From contig NZ_CP011125.1 in NCBI RefSeq assembly GCF_000737325.1, positions 4,588,001 to 4,652,000 of the forward strand: a stretch of 64,000 nt of DNA, written 5' to 3'. Both the position numbers and the translations under genes were made by a program. Shown in pieces: positions 55,381-64,000 of the stretch; the stretch's first letter is position 1; each line of letters opens with the position of its first letter. The notes beneath the pieces were generated by a model. The model did not search any database and was not told where the DNA came from. It was given only the letters and a program-made list of their open reading frames with translations. This DNA comes from Sandaracinus amylolyticus. Lineage in GTDB: Bacteria; Myxococcota_A; Polyangia; Polyangiales; Sandaracinaceae.

Positions 55381-56319
55381 ATGGAGGCAGAGACTCTCGC
55401 CATGCTCTTCGACGCGCTCCCCGACTCGGTCTCGATCTACGAAGTCTCGCCGCGCGACGGCCTTCAGAACGAGGCGGTCACGGTGCCGACCACGCGCAAG
55501 CTGCGCCTGATCGAGGCGCTCGCGCAGGCGGGCCTCACGCGCATCGAGGCGACGAGCTTCGTCTCGCCGAAGTGGGTGCCGCAGCTCGCCGACGCCGACG
55601 AGGTCGCGGGCCTGCTGCCGCGCGTGCCCGACGTGACGTTCAGCGCGCTGTGCCCGAACGCCAAGGGCCTCGAGCGCGCGCTGACGACGAAGATCCCGGA
55701 GATCGCGGTGTTCATCAGCGCGAGCGAGACCCACAACCGCAAGAACGTGAACAACACCGTCGAGGGCACGCTCGCGGCGTTCGGCGAGGTGATCGCGCCC
55801 GCGGTGAAGGCGGGCCTGCGGGTGCGCGGCTACGTCTCGACGCTCTGGGGCTGTCCCTACGAGGGCGAGATCGATCCGCGCGCCGGCCTGCGCATCGCGC
55901 ATCGGCTGGTCGAAATGGGCTGCTACCAGATCTCGCTCGGCGACACGATCGGCGTGGGCACGCCCAAGCAGACCCGCGACATCCTCCGGCTCTTCATGAG
56001 CGAGTTCTCGATCCCGCAGATCGCGATGCACATGCACGACACGCGCGGCACCGCGCTCGCGAACGTCGTGGTCGGGCTCGAGCTCGGCATCCGCACCTTC
56101 GACGCGTCGGTCGGCGGGCTCGGCGGATGTCCGTACGCGCCGGGCGCGGCGGGCAACGTCGCGACGGAGGATCTCGTCTTCATGCTCGACGGGATGGGCG
56201 TGAAGACCGGGGTCGATCTCGAGAAGCTCTGGACGGCCGGTCAGGTCGCGAAGGCCGTCGTCGGGCGCGACCTTCCTGGAAAGGTCCACAAGGCCGGCGT
56301 TCGTTCCCTGCGCCACTGA
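55381..56319 (+). CDS. mvaB: Hydroxymethylglutaryl-CoA lyase
   Basis: The 312-aa enzyme starts at ATG 55381. It splits HMG-CoA into acetyl-CoA and acetoacetate, the last step of leucine breakdown. Family motifs are VSPRDGLQNE (N-terminal catalytic Arg/Asp), SFVSPKWVPQLADADEV, CPYEGEIDP, GDTIGVGTP, HMHDTRGTALAN (metal-binding His pair) and GGLGGCPYAPGAAGN, with the catalytic-site Cys. Length and motifs are complete. The other leucine-degradation genes are not adjacent. The frame begins 16 bp after the esterase-like gene and could share its transcript, but no functional link is obvious. Confidence 0.95.
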   Translation: MEAETLAMLFDALPDSVSIYEVSPRDGLQNEAVTVPTTRKLRLIEALAQAGLTRIEATSFVSPKWVPQLADADEVAGLLPRVPDVTFSALCPNAKGLERALTTKIPEIAVFISASETHNRKNVNNTVEGTLAAFGEVIAPAVKAGLRVRGYVSTLWGCPYEGEIDPRAGLRIAHRLVEMGCYQISLGDTIGVGTPKQTRDILRLFMSEFSIPQIAMHMHDTRGTALANVVVGLELGIRTFDASVGGLGGCPYAPGAAGNVATEDLVFMLDGMGVKTGVDLEKLWTAGQVAKAVVGRDLPGKVHKAGVRSLRH

Positions 56320-56365
56320 CCTTCTTTGCGCTTGCGCATCGCATTCATGGAGTAAGCTGCGCGGC

Positions 56366-57085
56366 ATGTCGGGACTCGCCGCGCTCCTCCTCGCGTCTCC
56401 ATTCCTCGGCATGCAGCTCCAGGCGCCGACGCTCCAGAGCGGAGCGTGGTTCGCGCCCGGACAAGTCGTCGAGATCGACGCGACGCTGCCACTGCCCCAG
56501 CTGCTCCAGGCGCGCGACGCGCAGAGCGAAGAGGACGCGGAAGAAGAGGCCTACGCGAACGCGGTGCGCCAGCGCGCCGAGCTCGGCCAGGTCCACCGCG
56601 CGATGGGCATCGTCACCTGGGCCGCGATGACGGTCACCGTCGGGCTCGGGCTCGTCCAGTACTACAACCTCTACGGCTTCGGGAACGGGCGCGACGACAA
56701 CCCGTGCGCGACCGGCAACGCGATCTTCGGTCAGGACCAGTGCTGGGGCACACCGTACCCGCACCTCGTGTCCGCCGTGGTCACGACCGCGCTCTATTCG
56801 ACGACCCTCGCGATGTCGATCGGGCTCCTCGTGAACGATCCGAACCAGGTGCTCACGGGCCGCGGCGCGTACTCCGATCGCATCCGCATCCACTCGGTGC
56901 TCGCGCTCGTGCACCTCGCGGGCATGCTCGCGCAGACGTTCATCGGCATCGGCCTCGCGAACAACTGGTTCGGCGATCGCACCAACGACTACGACTCGAT
57001 GCAGACCGTCGCCGCGGTGCACCAAGTCATCGGGTGGACGACGTGGGCCGCGCTCGGGGCGGCCGGCGCGATCATGCTGTTCTGA
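56366..57085 (+). CDS. Four-helix membrane protein with cytochrome-b561-like histidines
   Basis: The 239-aa protein starts at ATG 56366. A signal or anchor segment and an acidic linker (AQSEEDAEEEAY) precede four transmembrane helices: HRAMGIVTWAAMTVTVGLGLVQYY, HLVSAVVTTALYSTTLAMSIGLLV, HSVLALVHLAGMLAQTFIGIGLA and HQVIGWTTWAALGAAGAIMLF. His residues sit at or near each helix start (H77, H133, H176 with H183, H219). This spacing recalls bacterial cytochrome b561-type membrane proteins that bind two haems, but I have no proof of haem binding. A terminator follows. The gene lies 46 bp after mvaB; a functional link is not evident. Confidence 0.72.
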   Translation: MSGLAALLLASPFLGMQLQAPTLQSGAWFAPGQVVEIDATLPLPQLLQARDAQSEEDAEEEAYANAVRQRAELGQVHRAMGIVTWAAMTVTVGLGLVQYYNLYGFGNGRDDNPCATGNAIFGQDQCWGTPYPHLVSAVVTTALYSTTLAMSIGLLVNDPNQVLTGRGAYSDRIRIHSVLALVHLAGMLAQTFIGIGLANNWFGDRTNDYDSMQTVAAVHQVIGWTTWAALGAAGAIMLF

Positions 57086-57107
57086 CGCGCGCACGATCGT
57101 GTCGAAC

Positions 57108-57141
57108 GAAAGCCCTCGGGGGACCTCTCCCGGGGGCTTTC
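57108..57141 (+). terminator. Hairpin after the four-helix membrane gene
   Basis: Arms 57108-57120 (GAAAGCCCTCGGG) and 57129-57141 pair with one mismatch. The stem lies 22 bp after the stop and is followed by TCGCG. Confidence 0.65.
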
Positions 57142-57374
57142 TCGCGTCCGTCGACCACGACGCTGGTCGTTCGAGCAGGGGTGTCCGGACCGTTCGGAGC
57201 GCTGCGAAGTCCGTGCTTGCCTCGCGGAATCGAACCCCCTTACCATCGGGCTCCGCCCTGGCCCGACGTTTGTCCAGGTGCCGGGAACCTTAGCGTTTTC
57301 GCGAGCTTACCGAGCCCTGCCGTTCCGCTCGCGGCGCTCTCCGGGGAGGGGCCGCGCGCGACGCCACCTCTCGT
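57142..57374. other. Intergenic region upstream of the giant TPR gene
   Basis: No gene is seen. A tRNA-T-arm-like string on the minus strand near 57225-57240 does not pair as a T-stem and has no matching arms. The promoter of the TPR gene should lie here. Confidence 0.45.
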
Positions 57375-57386
57375 CCGGAGAACTCC

Positions 57387-60300
57387 GTGCTCGACGTCTC
57401 CCACTTGCTCGGTCTCCTCCAGGAGGACCCCGATCACTCCGAAGCGCTGCGTGAGCTGCGCGAGGCGATCGAGAGCGGCGACGCCGCTCGACTGGGATCC
57501 GACCCGCTGCGCCTGATCAGCGCGGCACGACGCGGTCACCAGGAGCGCGCCGAGACGTGGACGGCCGCACAGCTGCTCGATCTGGAGGCGACGCTCAGCG
57601 CGCAGGATCCCGATCGCGAGGCGCAGCTGCGCAAGGAGCTCGCGCGGATCCACCGCGAGGAGCTGCTCGACGACGAGGCCGCGATGGCCGCGTACGAGCG
57701 CGCGAAGGCGCTGCGCCCCGGCGACGACGAGATCGCGGAGGCGATCGATGCGCTCGCGGCGTCCGAGCAGAACTGGAAGGAGATCGCGAAGCGCTTCGTC
57801 GACGAGGCGGAGACGTCGAGCGACGCGAGCCTGCGCACCTCGCTGCTCGCGAGCGCGGGCACGCTCGTCTGGAAGCACAAGAAGCGCGGCCGCGACAAGG
57901 ACACCGATCGTCTCTTCCTGCAGGCGCTCGAGTCGGACGCCGGCGATCCCCGCGCGAACAAGCTCTACGAGCAGATCCTGCGCAAGCGCGAGAAGTGGGC
58001 CGAGCTCGCGCAGGTGCTGCTCGACGCCGCCGAGAAGACGCGCAGCCGCGACGATCGCATCGGGTTCTACCTGCGCGCAGCGCGCGTGCTCGGGCGTCGC
58101 CTCGAGAGCGCGGAGCGCGCGGCCGCGTGTTACGAGCGCATCCTCGACTTCGTCCCGGGCCACCCCGAGGCGATGCGCTTCCTCGTCGAGTTCTTCACGC
58201 AGCGCGAGCAGTGGGATCACCTCGTCGCGCTCTACGACGACGCGCTGCGCGGCCGTCAGAAGCTCGAGAGCGAGCAGGGCATCCTGCTGCAGATCGGCAT
58301 GGTCCACTGGCGGTTCCGTGGCTCGCCCGCGGAGGCCGAGCCGTACTTCGCGCGCCTGCGCAAGGTCGAGCCCGCGCACCCGGGCATGCTCGCGTTCTAT
58401 CGCGAGCACCTCCCGCAGACGGGCGATCACGCGAAGCTGCTCACCGTGCTCGGCGACGCGCAGCGCGTGACGACCGACGCGCGCCTCAAGGTCGAGCTCT
58501 CGGTCGAGCTCGCGCGCGCGGCACAGGCGAGCGGCGCGGCCGATCGCGCGATCGACGCGTGGAAGACGGTGCAGCGCCAGGATCCGCGCAACCCCGAGGC
58601 GCTGCGCGCGCTGCGCGAGCTGTATCGCCAGACCGAGAAGTGGAACGCGCTCGTCGAGGTGCTGAAGGGCGAGGTCGACTCGCTCCCTGCGGACTCGGTG
58701 AGCGAGCGCGTCGCGCTGCTGCGCGAGATGGTGGTGATCTATCGCGATCACCTCCGCCTCGACGTGATGGTGATCAACAGCTGGAACGCGATCCTCGCGC
58801 TCGCGCCGGACGACGGCGACGCGCTCGAGGCGCTGGCCGCGACGTACGAGCAGATGGGTCGCTGGAACGACCTCATCCAGGTGCTCACGCGCAAGGCCGA
58901 CGCGGCGAAGGAGCCGCGCGAGCAGGTCGCGCTCTACATGCGCGTCGCGCGTCTCTGGATCGAGCGCTTCGCGAACTACAACCAGGCGACGCGCCCGCTC
59001 GAGCTCGTCATCGAGCGCGATCCGGGCAACCGCGACGCGCTCGCGCAGCTGAAGGACATCTACACGAAGAAGCGCGCGTGGAAGCAGCTCTTCGACGTGC
59101 AGCGCGCCGAGGCGGAGCTCGCGTCGGATCCCGACGCGCGCCACGCGATGCGCATCGAGCTCGCGCGCGTCGCGGGTGAGCGCCTGCACCGTCACGCGGA
59201 CGCGATCTCGCTGTGGAAGGAAGTGCTCGGGCACGAGCCCTCGCACGCCGAGGCGCTCGACGCGCTCGAGAAGCTCGCGGAGCGCGAGAAGGACTGGTCG
59301 ACGCTCGGCGAGGTGCTCGAGCGACGCGTGCGCGCGCTGGAGAACAACGGCGCGGCCCCGGACGACAAGGAGCGCATCAAGCTCCTCACGAAGCTCGGCA
59401 TCCTCTACGGCGAGCAGGCGAAGGATCCCGCGAAGGCGGCGAGCGCGTGGAAGCGCGTGCTCGCGGCGGATCCGAAGAACGGACGCGCGCTGCGCACGCT
59501 GCGCGAGTCGTTCGTCGCGGCGGGAGACTGGGAGGGCCTCGAAGCGCTCTACGCCGAGCAGAACGACTGGGACGGACTCGCCGAGGTGCTCGGCAACGCG
59601 GCCGATCGTAGCGACTCGGCGGAGCAGAAGATCGCGCTCTCGTTCCGCGCGGCCGCGGTCTACGAGGAGCGCATCGAGGAGCCGCATCGCGCGTTCCGCA
59701 GCTACGAGCGCGTGCTCGCGGCGGACCCGGTGAACGAGCGCGCCGCGCGCAAGCTGATCGCGCTCTACGAGAAGGACGAGAAGTGGAGCCGCCTCCCCGC
59801 GCTCTACGAGGTAGTGCTCGCGGCGATCGATCCGCAGGAGATCGAGGAGCGCGTCGCGCTGCTCTCGCGGCTGCGCGTGATCGCGGGTGATCACCTCAAC
59901 GACGCGCAGGCGGCGTTCCGCCATCAGCTCGAGGCGTGGACGCTCGCACCGGCCTCGAGCGAGGTGCGCGATGCGCTGTGGAGCGCGACCGAGAAGGCGA
60001 GCGCGTGGGATCGCCTCGCGAACGCGCTCGCGGCGCGGCTCGAGAAGGCGCCGAGCGAAGAGCGCCTGTGGCTGCGTCGCTCGATCGCGCGTGTCGCGGG
60101 CGAGCGGCTCGGCGACGTCGAGCGCGCGATCGCCCAGCTGCGCGACATCGTCGCCGACGATCCGCACGACGCGGAGGCGATCAAGTCGCTCGATCGCATC
60201 TATCGCAGCGGCTCGCGGTGGAGCGCGCTGCGCGGTCTGCTGCTCGCGCGCATCGAGCACGAGATGGACGAGACCGAGCGCTGGGTGCTGCTGCACGAGC

Positions 60301-63300
60301 TCGCGAAGCTCGAGCAGAGCGAGCTCGGGGACGAAGCGTCGGCGGCCGAGCACTGGCGCGCCGCGCTCGCGATCGATCCGAGCGATCGCGAGGCGCTGCT
60401 CGCGCTGGATCGGCTCGCCGAGCGCGCCGGGCGCTGGATCGAGGTCATCGAGCTCGCGAAGCAGCGTCGCGAGCTCGCGCAGAGCGACGACGAGAAGGTC
60501 GAGCTCACGACGCGCATCGGCGAGCTGCTCGTGGAGCGCACGCCCGACGTGGCGGCGGCGATCGACGAGCTCGCGACCGTGCTCGCGTCGCGCAAGGCGG
60601 ACCGCCGCGCGATCGCGGCGCTCGAGACGCTCCTCGCGGGCGACGCGCTCGATGCCGCGCAGCGCGACGCGGTCGCGCGCCTGCTCGAGGGTGCGTACGA
60701 AGCGGCGGGCGAGTGGTCGAAGCTGCGCGCCAGCGTGCAGCGCCGCCTCGCGTCGACGACGGACGCGGAAGAGAAGCGTCAGCTGCGCCTCCGCTTCGCG
60801 GAGCTGAGCTCGAGCCGCGTCGACGATCCCGAGTCGGCGTACGCCGCGCTCGAGAGCGCGTTCCTCGACGCGCCCGCGGACCAGTCGATCTGGGAGCGCC
60901 TCTTCGCGGCGGCGGATCGCGCGCACAAGCACGAGCACCTCGCCCAAGCGATCGCGACCGCGATCGAAGCGGGCGAGATGCCTGCCGAGGATCTCACGCG
61001 GCTCGCGGAGAAGGTCGCGCAGATCTACGACGTCGTGCTCGGACGTCCGGCGGACGCCGAGCCGTTCCATCGCCGCGTGCTCGCGGGCGATCCGCAGAGC
61101 GAGCCGAGCTTCCTCGCGCTGAAGGAGCTCTACACGAACGCGGAGCGCTGGGACGACCTGCAGGTCCTCTATCGCAACCGCATCGCGCAGACCGTCGACG
61201 CGGACGCGAAGCTCGATCTGCTGCTGCAGGTCTGCTTCCTCTTCGAGGAGCTCATCGACGATCCCGAGCTCGCGATCCGCGCGTACCGCGACGTGCTCGA
61301 GCTCGAGCCGGGCCACGCCGCGAGCCGTCGCGCGCTCGAGCGCCTCTACGAGCGCACGCAGCGCTGGCGCGATCTCGCCGCGCTGCTCGAGCAGGAGATC
61401 ATCGAAGGGACGGGCGACGTCACGTCGCTCACGTTCCGCCTCGGCGCGCTGCACGAGTCGAAGCTCGGCGAGCCCGCGCAGGCGGTCGATCGCTACGAGG
61501 CCGTGATCCGTCTCGACGGTGATCACGAGGGCGCGCGCAGCGCGCTCGAGCGCCTGCTGAGCGATCGCCAGCAGCGCCATCGCATCGCGCTGATCCTCGA
61601 GCCGGTGCACGAGCAGCGCCGCGCGTGGGCGGACCTCGCGCGCGTGCTCGAGGTGCAGCTCGAGCAGATCCACGATCCCGGCACGCGCCTCTCGCTGCTG
61701 ACGCGCATCGCGGAGATCCACGAGAACCGTCTCGCGAACAACGAGGCCGCGCTCGGCGCGTGGTCGCGCGCGGTCGAGTGCGATCCCGCGGACGGCGGCG
61801 CGCGCGCGGAGCTCGCGCGCGTGGCGACCATGCAGAGCGCCGACGCGCGCCGCGCGGCGGTGCTCGAGCGTGCGATCGACTCGGTCGAGGGCCAGCCCTC
61901 GCTGCAGTCGGAGCTGCTGCTCGAGGTCGCGACGCTCTGGGACGACAAGCTCGCCGACGTCGAGCGCGCGGAGCGCGCGTACGAGCGCCTCGTCGAGGTC
62001 GCGTCGGACGATCCCGAGATGGTCCTTCGCGCGTCGCGCTCGCTCGAGCGCATCCACAGCTCGCGCGGCGATCACGCGAAGCTCGCTGCGGATCTGCGCC
62101 GCCAGGCGAAGCTCGAGAACGAAGCGGGCACGCGCCGCGCGCTGCTGGTGCGCCTCGCCGAGCTCCTCGAGACCAAGCAGAACGACCTCGAGGGCGCGAT
62201 CGCGGTGCACAACGAGCGCCTCGAGCTCGATCCCGACGACGTGGGCGCGCTCGCCGCGCTCGAGCGTCTGTACGAGCAGCTCGCGCGCTGGCAGCCGCTG
62301 ATCGGCGTCCTGCAGAGCCGCGACGCGCTCGCGTCGGGCGACACCGAGCGCAAGCAGATCGCGCTGCGCATCGGCGCGATCTGGGACGAGAAGCTCACGG
62401 ATCGCGACAACGCGATCGTCGCGTACAACGAGGTGATCGAGCGCTTCGGGCCCGATCACGCGGCGCTCGCCGCGCTCACGCGCCTCTACGAGCAGGCGGA
62501 GCGCTGGAGCGATCTGCTCGAGGTCGTGCAGATGGTGCACGACCTCGTTCCCGGCGCGGCCGAGAAGGCGCAGCTGCGCTTCCACGCGGCCGAGCTCATG
62601 CGAAAGCGCACCGGCGAGCTCGAGCGCGCGATCGAGACGTACGCGGAGGTGCTCGACTCGCTGCCTTCGCACGAGGGCGCGGTCACCGCGCTCCGCGAGG
62701 TGATGAGCGATCCCGCGAGCAGCTCGCGTCTCGCGGCCGCGCGCGTGCTGCGCCCGCGCTTCGAGGCGCAGGGCTCGTACCCCGCGCTGCTCGACGCGCT
62801 CGACGTGCTCGCGGAGTCCGACGATCCGAGCGAGCGCCTCAGCGCGCTCCGTCGCGCCGCGGAGGTCGCCGACATCGGGCTGAACGAGCCGGGGCGCGCG
62901 TTCGATCTCGCGTCGCGCGCGCTCCGCGCCGGGCTCGGTGAGCCCGACGTGAACGTGCTGCTCTCCGAGGTCGAGCGGCTCGCGGCGTCGAGCGATCGCT
63001 GGGCGGACTACGTGGCGCTGCTGCGCGACGTCGCGCCCGACGTGGGCGACGGCGAACTGCAGATCGACAGCTACCGGAAGATCGCGGACACCGCGCGTCG
63101 TCGGCTGAACGACCCGGAGCTCGCGCGCGGGTACTACCAGCGCATCCTCGATCACCAGCCGGATCACGCGGGCGCGCTCGACGCGCTCGAGCAGATGACG
63201 GCGGAGGCGGGCGATCACGCCGCGCTGCTCGACGTGCTCCGCCGCAAGTCGGAGCTCGCGAGCGGGCGCGATCGCGTGACGCTGCTGATGCGTCAGGCCG

Positions 63301-64000
63301 AGCTCTGCGAGACGAAGACGGGCGAGCTGCCCTCCGCGATCGACGCGCTCGAGCAGGTCCTCAGCGAAGACCCGGCGCACGCGCCGGCGTACGTCGCGCT
63401 CGAGCGGCTCTATGCGAACGCGGAGCGCTGGAGCGATCTCGCCGCGCTCTTCGAACGCATGCTCGAGCAGCGCGTCGGCTTCGCCGTCGAGGTGCGCTTC
63501 AAGCTCGGCCGGCTGCACCGTGAGAAGCTCGACGACGTCTCGACCGCGATCGAGCAGTTCCGCGAGGCGCTCTCGCTCGGCGCGCCCCACGAGCCGACGG
63601 TCGAGCAGCTCCAGGATCTGATGCGCACGAACGAGGAGCACCGCGCCTCGGCGGCGGCGATCCTCGAGCCGATCTATCTCACGCGGCTCGCGTGGCCGCG
63701 CGTCGTCGAGGCGCTCGAAGCGCGCCTCTCGGGCGAGACCGAGCTCGAGGGCCGCAAGGCGCTCCTGCAGCGCCTCGGTCAGGTCCACGAGGACTACCTC
63801 GAGGATCTCGACGGCGCGATGACGGTCTACGCGCGACTCTTCCGGGAAGACCCGCGCGACGAGGGCGCGTGGGAGACGCTCTCGCGTCTCGCGAAGGTGC
63901 TCGAGCGCTGGGATCGCCTCGCCGACACCTACCGCGGCGCGATCGAGGAGAGCGGCGTCGAGGACGAGACGACGCAGCGCCTCGCGGTGATGGCCGCGCA
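57387..64000 (+). CDS. Giant TPR-repeat protein (3' partial, at least 2204 aa)
   Basis: The GTG at 57387 has GGAGA about 6 nt upstream. The frame is open without a stop to the end of the window, giving 2204 residues and continuing. The protein is built from long TPR-type repeats. A typical unit is E(R/K)W..L...L, then a helix, then D...A...Y..VL..DP....A...L..LY (for example VLELEPGHAASRRALERLYERTQRW and VLAGDPQSEPSFLALKELYTNAERW). There is no signal peptide, so it is probably a cytoplasmic scaffold. Such giant TPR proteins are frequent in myxobacteria; the partner is unknown. A 2182-aa frame on the opposite strand is a shadow of this gene. Confidence 0.9.
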   Translation, partial: MLDVSHLLGLLQEDPDHSEALRELREAIESGDAARLGSDPLRLISAARRGHQERAETWTAAQLLDLEATLSAQDPDREAQLRKELARIHREELLDDEAAMAAYERAKALRPGDDEIAEAIDALAASEQNWKEIAKRFVDEAETSSDASLRTSLLASAGTLVWKHKKRGRDKDTDRLFLQALESDAGDPRANKLYEQILRKREKWAELAQVLLDAAEKTRSRDDRIGFYLRAARVLGRRLESAERAAACYERILDFVPGHPEAMRFLVEFFTQREQWDHLVALYDDALRGRQKLESEQGILLQIGMVHWRFRGSPAEAEPYFARLRKVEPAHPGMLAFYREHLPQTGDHAKLLTVLGDAQRVTTDARLKVELSVELARAAQASGAADRAIDAWKTVQRQDPRNPEALRALRELYRQTEKWNALVEVLKGEVDSLPADSVSERVALLREMVVIYRDHLRLDVMVINSWNAILALAPDDGDALEALAATYEQMGRWNDLIQVLTRKADAAKEPREQVALYMRVARLWIERFANYNQATRPLELVIERDPGNRDALAQLKDIYTKKRAWKQLFDVQRAEAELASDPDARHAMRIELARVAGERLHRHADAISLWKEVLGHEPSHAEALDALEKLAEREKDWSTLGEVLERRVRALENNGAAPDDKERIKLLTKLGILYGEQAKDPAKAASAWKRVLAADPKNGRALRTLRESFVAAGDWEGLEALYAEQNDWDGLAEVLGNAADRSDSAEQKIALSFRAAAVYEERIEEPHRAFRSYERVLAADPVNERAARKLIALYEKDEKWSRLPALYEVVLAAIDPQEIEERVALLSRLRVIAGDHLNDAQAAFRHQLEAWTLAPASSEVRDALWSATEKASAWDRLANALAARLEKAPSEERLWLRRSIARVAGERLGDVERAIAQLRDIVADDPHDAEAIKSLDRIYRSGSRWSALRGLLLARIEHEMDETERWVLLHELAKLEQSELGDEASAAEHWRAALAIDPSDREALLALDRLAERAGRWIEVIELAKQRRELAQSDDEKVELTTRIGELLVERTPDVAAAIDELATVLASRKADRRAIAALETLLAGDALDAAQRDAVARLLEGAYEAAGEWSKLRASVQRRLASTTDAEEKRQLRLRFAELSSSRVDDPESAYAALESAFLDAPADQSIWERLFAAADRAHKHEHLAQAIATAIEAGEMPAEDLTRLAEKVAQIYDVVLGRPADAEPFHRRVLAGDPQSEPSFLALKELYTNAERWDDLQVLYRNRIAQTVDADAKLDLLLQVCFLFEELIDDPELAIRAYRDVLELEPGHAASRRALERLYERTQRWRDLAALLEQEIIEGTGDVTSLTFRLGALHESKLGEPAQAVDRYEAVIRLDGDHEGARSALERLLSDRQQRHRIALILEPVHEQRRAWADLARVLEVQLEQIHDPGTRLSLLTRIAEIHENRLANNEAALGAWSRAVECDPADGGARAELARVATMQSADARRAAVLERAIDSVEGQPSLQSELLLEVATLWDDKLADVERAERAYERLVEVASDDPEMVLRASRSLERIHSSRGDHAKLAADLRRQAKLENEAGTRRALLVRLAELLETKQNDLEGAIAVHNERLELDPDDVGALAALERLYEQLARWQPLIGVLQSRDALASGDTERKQIALRIGAIWDEKLTDRDNAIVAYNEVIERFGPDHAALAALTRLYEQAERWSDLLEVVQMVHDLVPGAAEKAQLRFHAAELMRKRTGELERAIETYAEVLDSLPSHEGAVTALREVMSDPASSSRLAAARVLRPRFEAQGSYPALLDALDVLAESDDPSERLSALRRAAEVADIGLNEPGRAFDLASRALRAGLGEPDVNVLLSEVERLAASSDRWADYVALLRDVAPDVGDGELQIDSYRKIADTARRRLNDPELARGYYQRILDHQPDHAGALDALEQMTAEAGDHAALLDVLRRKSELASGRDRVTLLMRQAELCETKTGELPSAIDALEQVLSEDPAHAPAYVALERLYANAERWSDLAALFERMLEQRVGFAVEVRFKLGRLHREKLDDVSTAIEQFREALSLGAPHEPTVEQLQDLMRTNEEHRASAAAILEPIYLTRLAWPRVVEALEARLSGETELEGRKALLQRLGQVHEDYLEDLDGAMTVYARLFREDPRDEGAWETLSRLAKVLERWDRLADTYRGAIEESGVEDETTQRLAVMAA

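Noticed and set aside
57215-57290. Possible tRNA on the minus strand (GGTTCGATTCC)
   Set aside because: The five bases flanking TTCGATT do not pair as a T-stem, and no anticodon or D-arm can be folded upstream.
57240-63788. 2182-aa open frame on the minus strand
   Set aside because: It is antisense to the TPR gene, whose plus-strand translation shows repeated TPR motifs. The minus frame is low-complexity Arg/Leu/Glu-rich with no start signal, the usual shadow of GC-rich codon use.

Overview
The window is very GC-rich, with G/C in most third codon positions. This produces huge false open frames antisense to real genes. The content suggests a myxobacterium (Deltaproteobacteria/Myxococcota, probably a Polyangiales-type genome such as Sandaracinus): two eukaryote-like Ser/Thr kinases with sensor/TPR or PEGA extensions, many TPR and HEAT proteins, many lipoproteins of unknown function, type IV pilins beside a PilR-like regulator, and a DUF4388-like/J-domain protein. 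The genus is an inference; there is no rRNA, tRNA, CRISPR array, insertion sequence or phage gene in the window.

Layout. 1-3890: 3' part of a kinase/AAA/TPR signalling protein. 3974-7617 (minus): glycolytic operon gap-pgk-tpiA ending in secG, with a recognisable promoter. 8209-16107: GT2 glycosyltransferase, a small conserved protein, a 1364-aa membrane spermidine-synthase-like protein, a TPR protein and a Tat-exported hydrolase. 16149-20862: a block of unknown genes. Two paralogous lipoproteins frame it, a 41-bp repeat array lies inside it, and it holds a four-gene cassette in which every stop overlaps the next GTG start. 20934-24404 (minus): clpS-clpA-aat, the bacterial N-degron machinery in one transcription unit. 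24516-28669: small membrane/lipoproteins, a CobA-HemD fusion, a DUF192 lipoprotein and a cyclophilin lipoprotein. 28676-33429: a GT4/methyltransferase pair, a TPR protein and a J-domain protein. 33470-40127: a PQQ-propeller/HEAT lipoprotein carrying an apparent frameshift, a HEAT-repeat protein and a phosphodiester-glycosidase-like protein. 40351-43191: kinase with four PEGA repeats. 43244-52274: pilus region, with an odd pilin, a second spermidine-synthase-like membrane protein, a TPR protein, three classical pilins, PilR and a TPR lipoprotein. 52292-57085: lipoproteins, an esterase-like protein, HMG-CoA lyase and a four-helix membrane protein. 57387-end: a TPR protein of at least 2204 residues that runs off the window.

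The best candidates for something new are: (i) the pilus block, where four pilins share an acidic DLD(G/S)D loop, one has Gln instead of Glu at mature position 5, and sigma-54-type promoters lie next to pilR; (ii) the overlapping unknown cassette at 18233-19708 with its flanking paralogous lipoproteins; (iii) the two MFS/spermidine-synthase fusions that lack the usual catalytic Asp; and (iv) the probable -1 frameshift or sequence error at 33683-33688. All functional statements come from reading motifs; no database search was possible.
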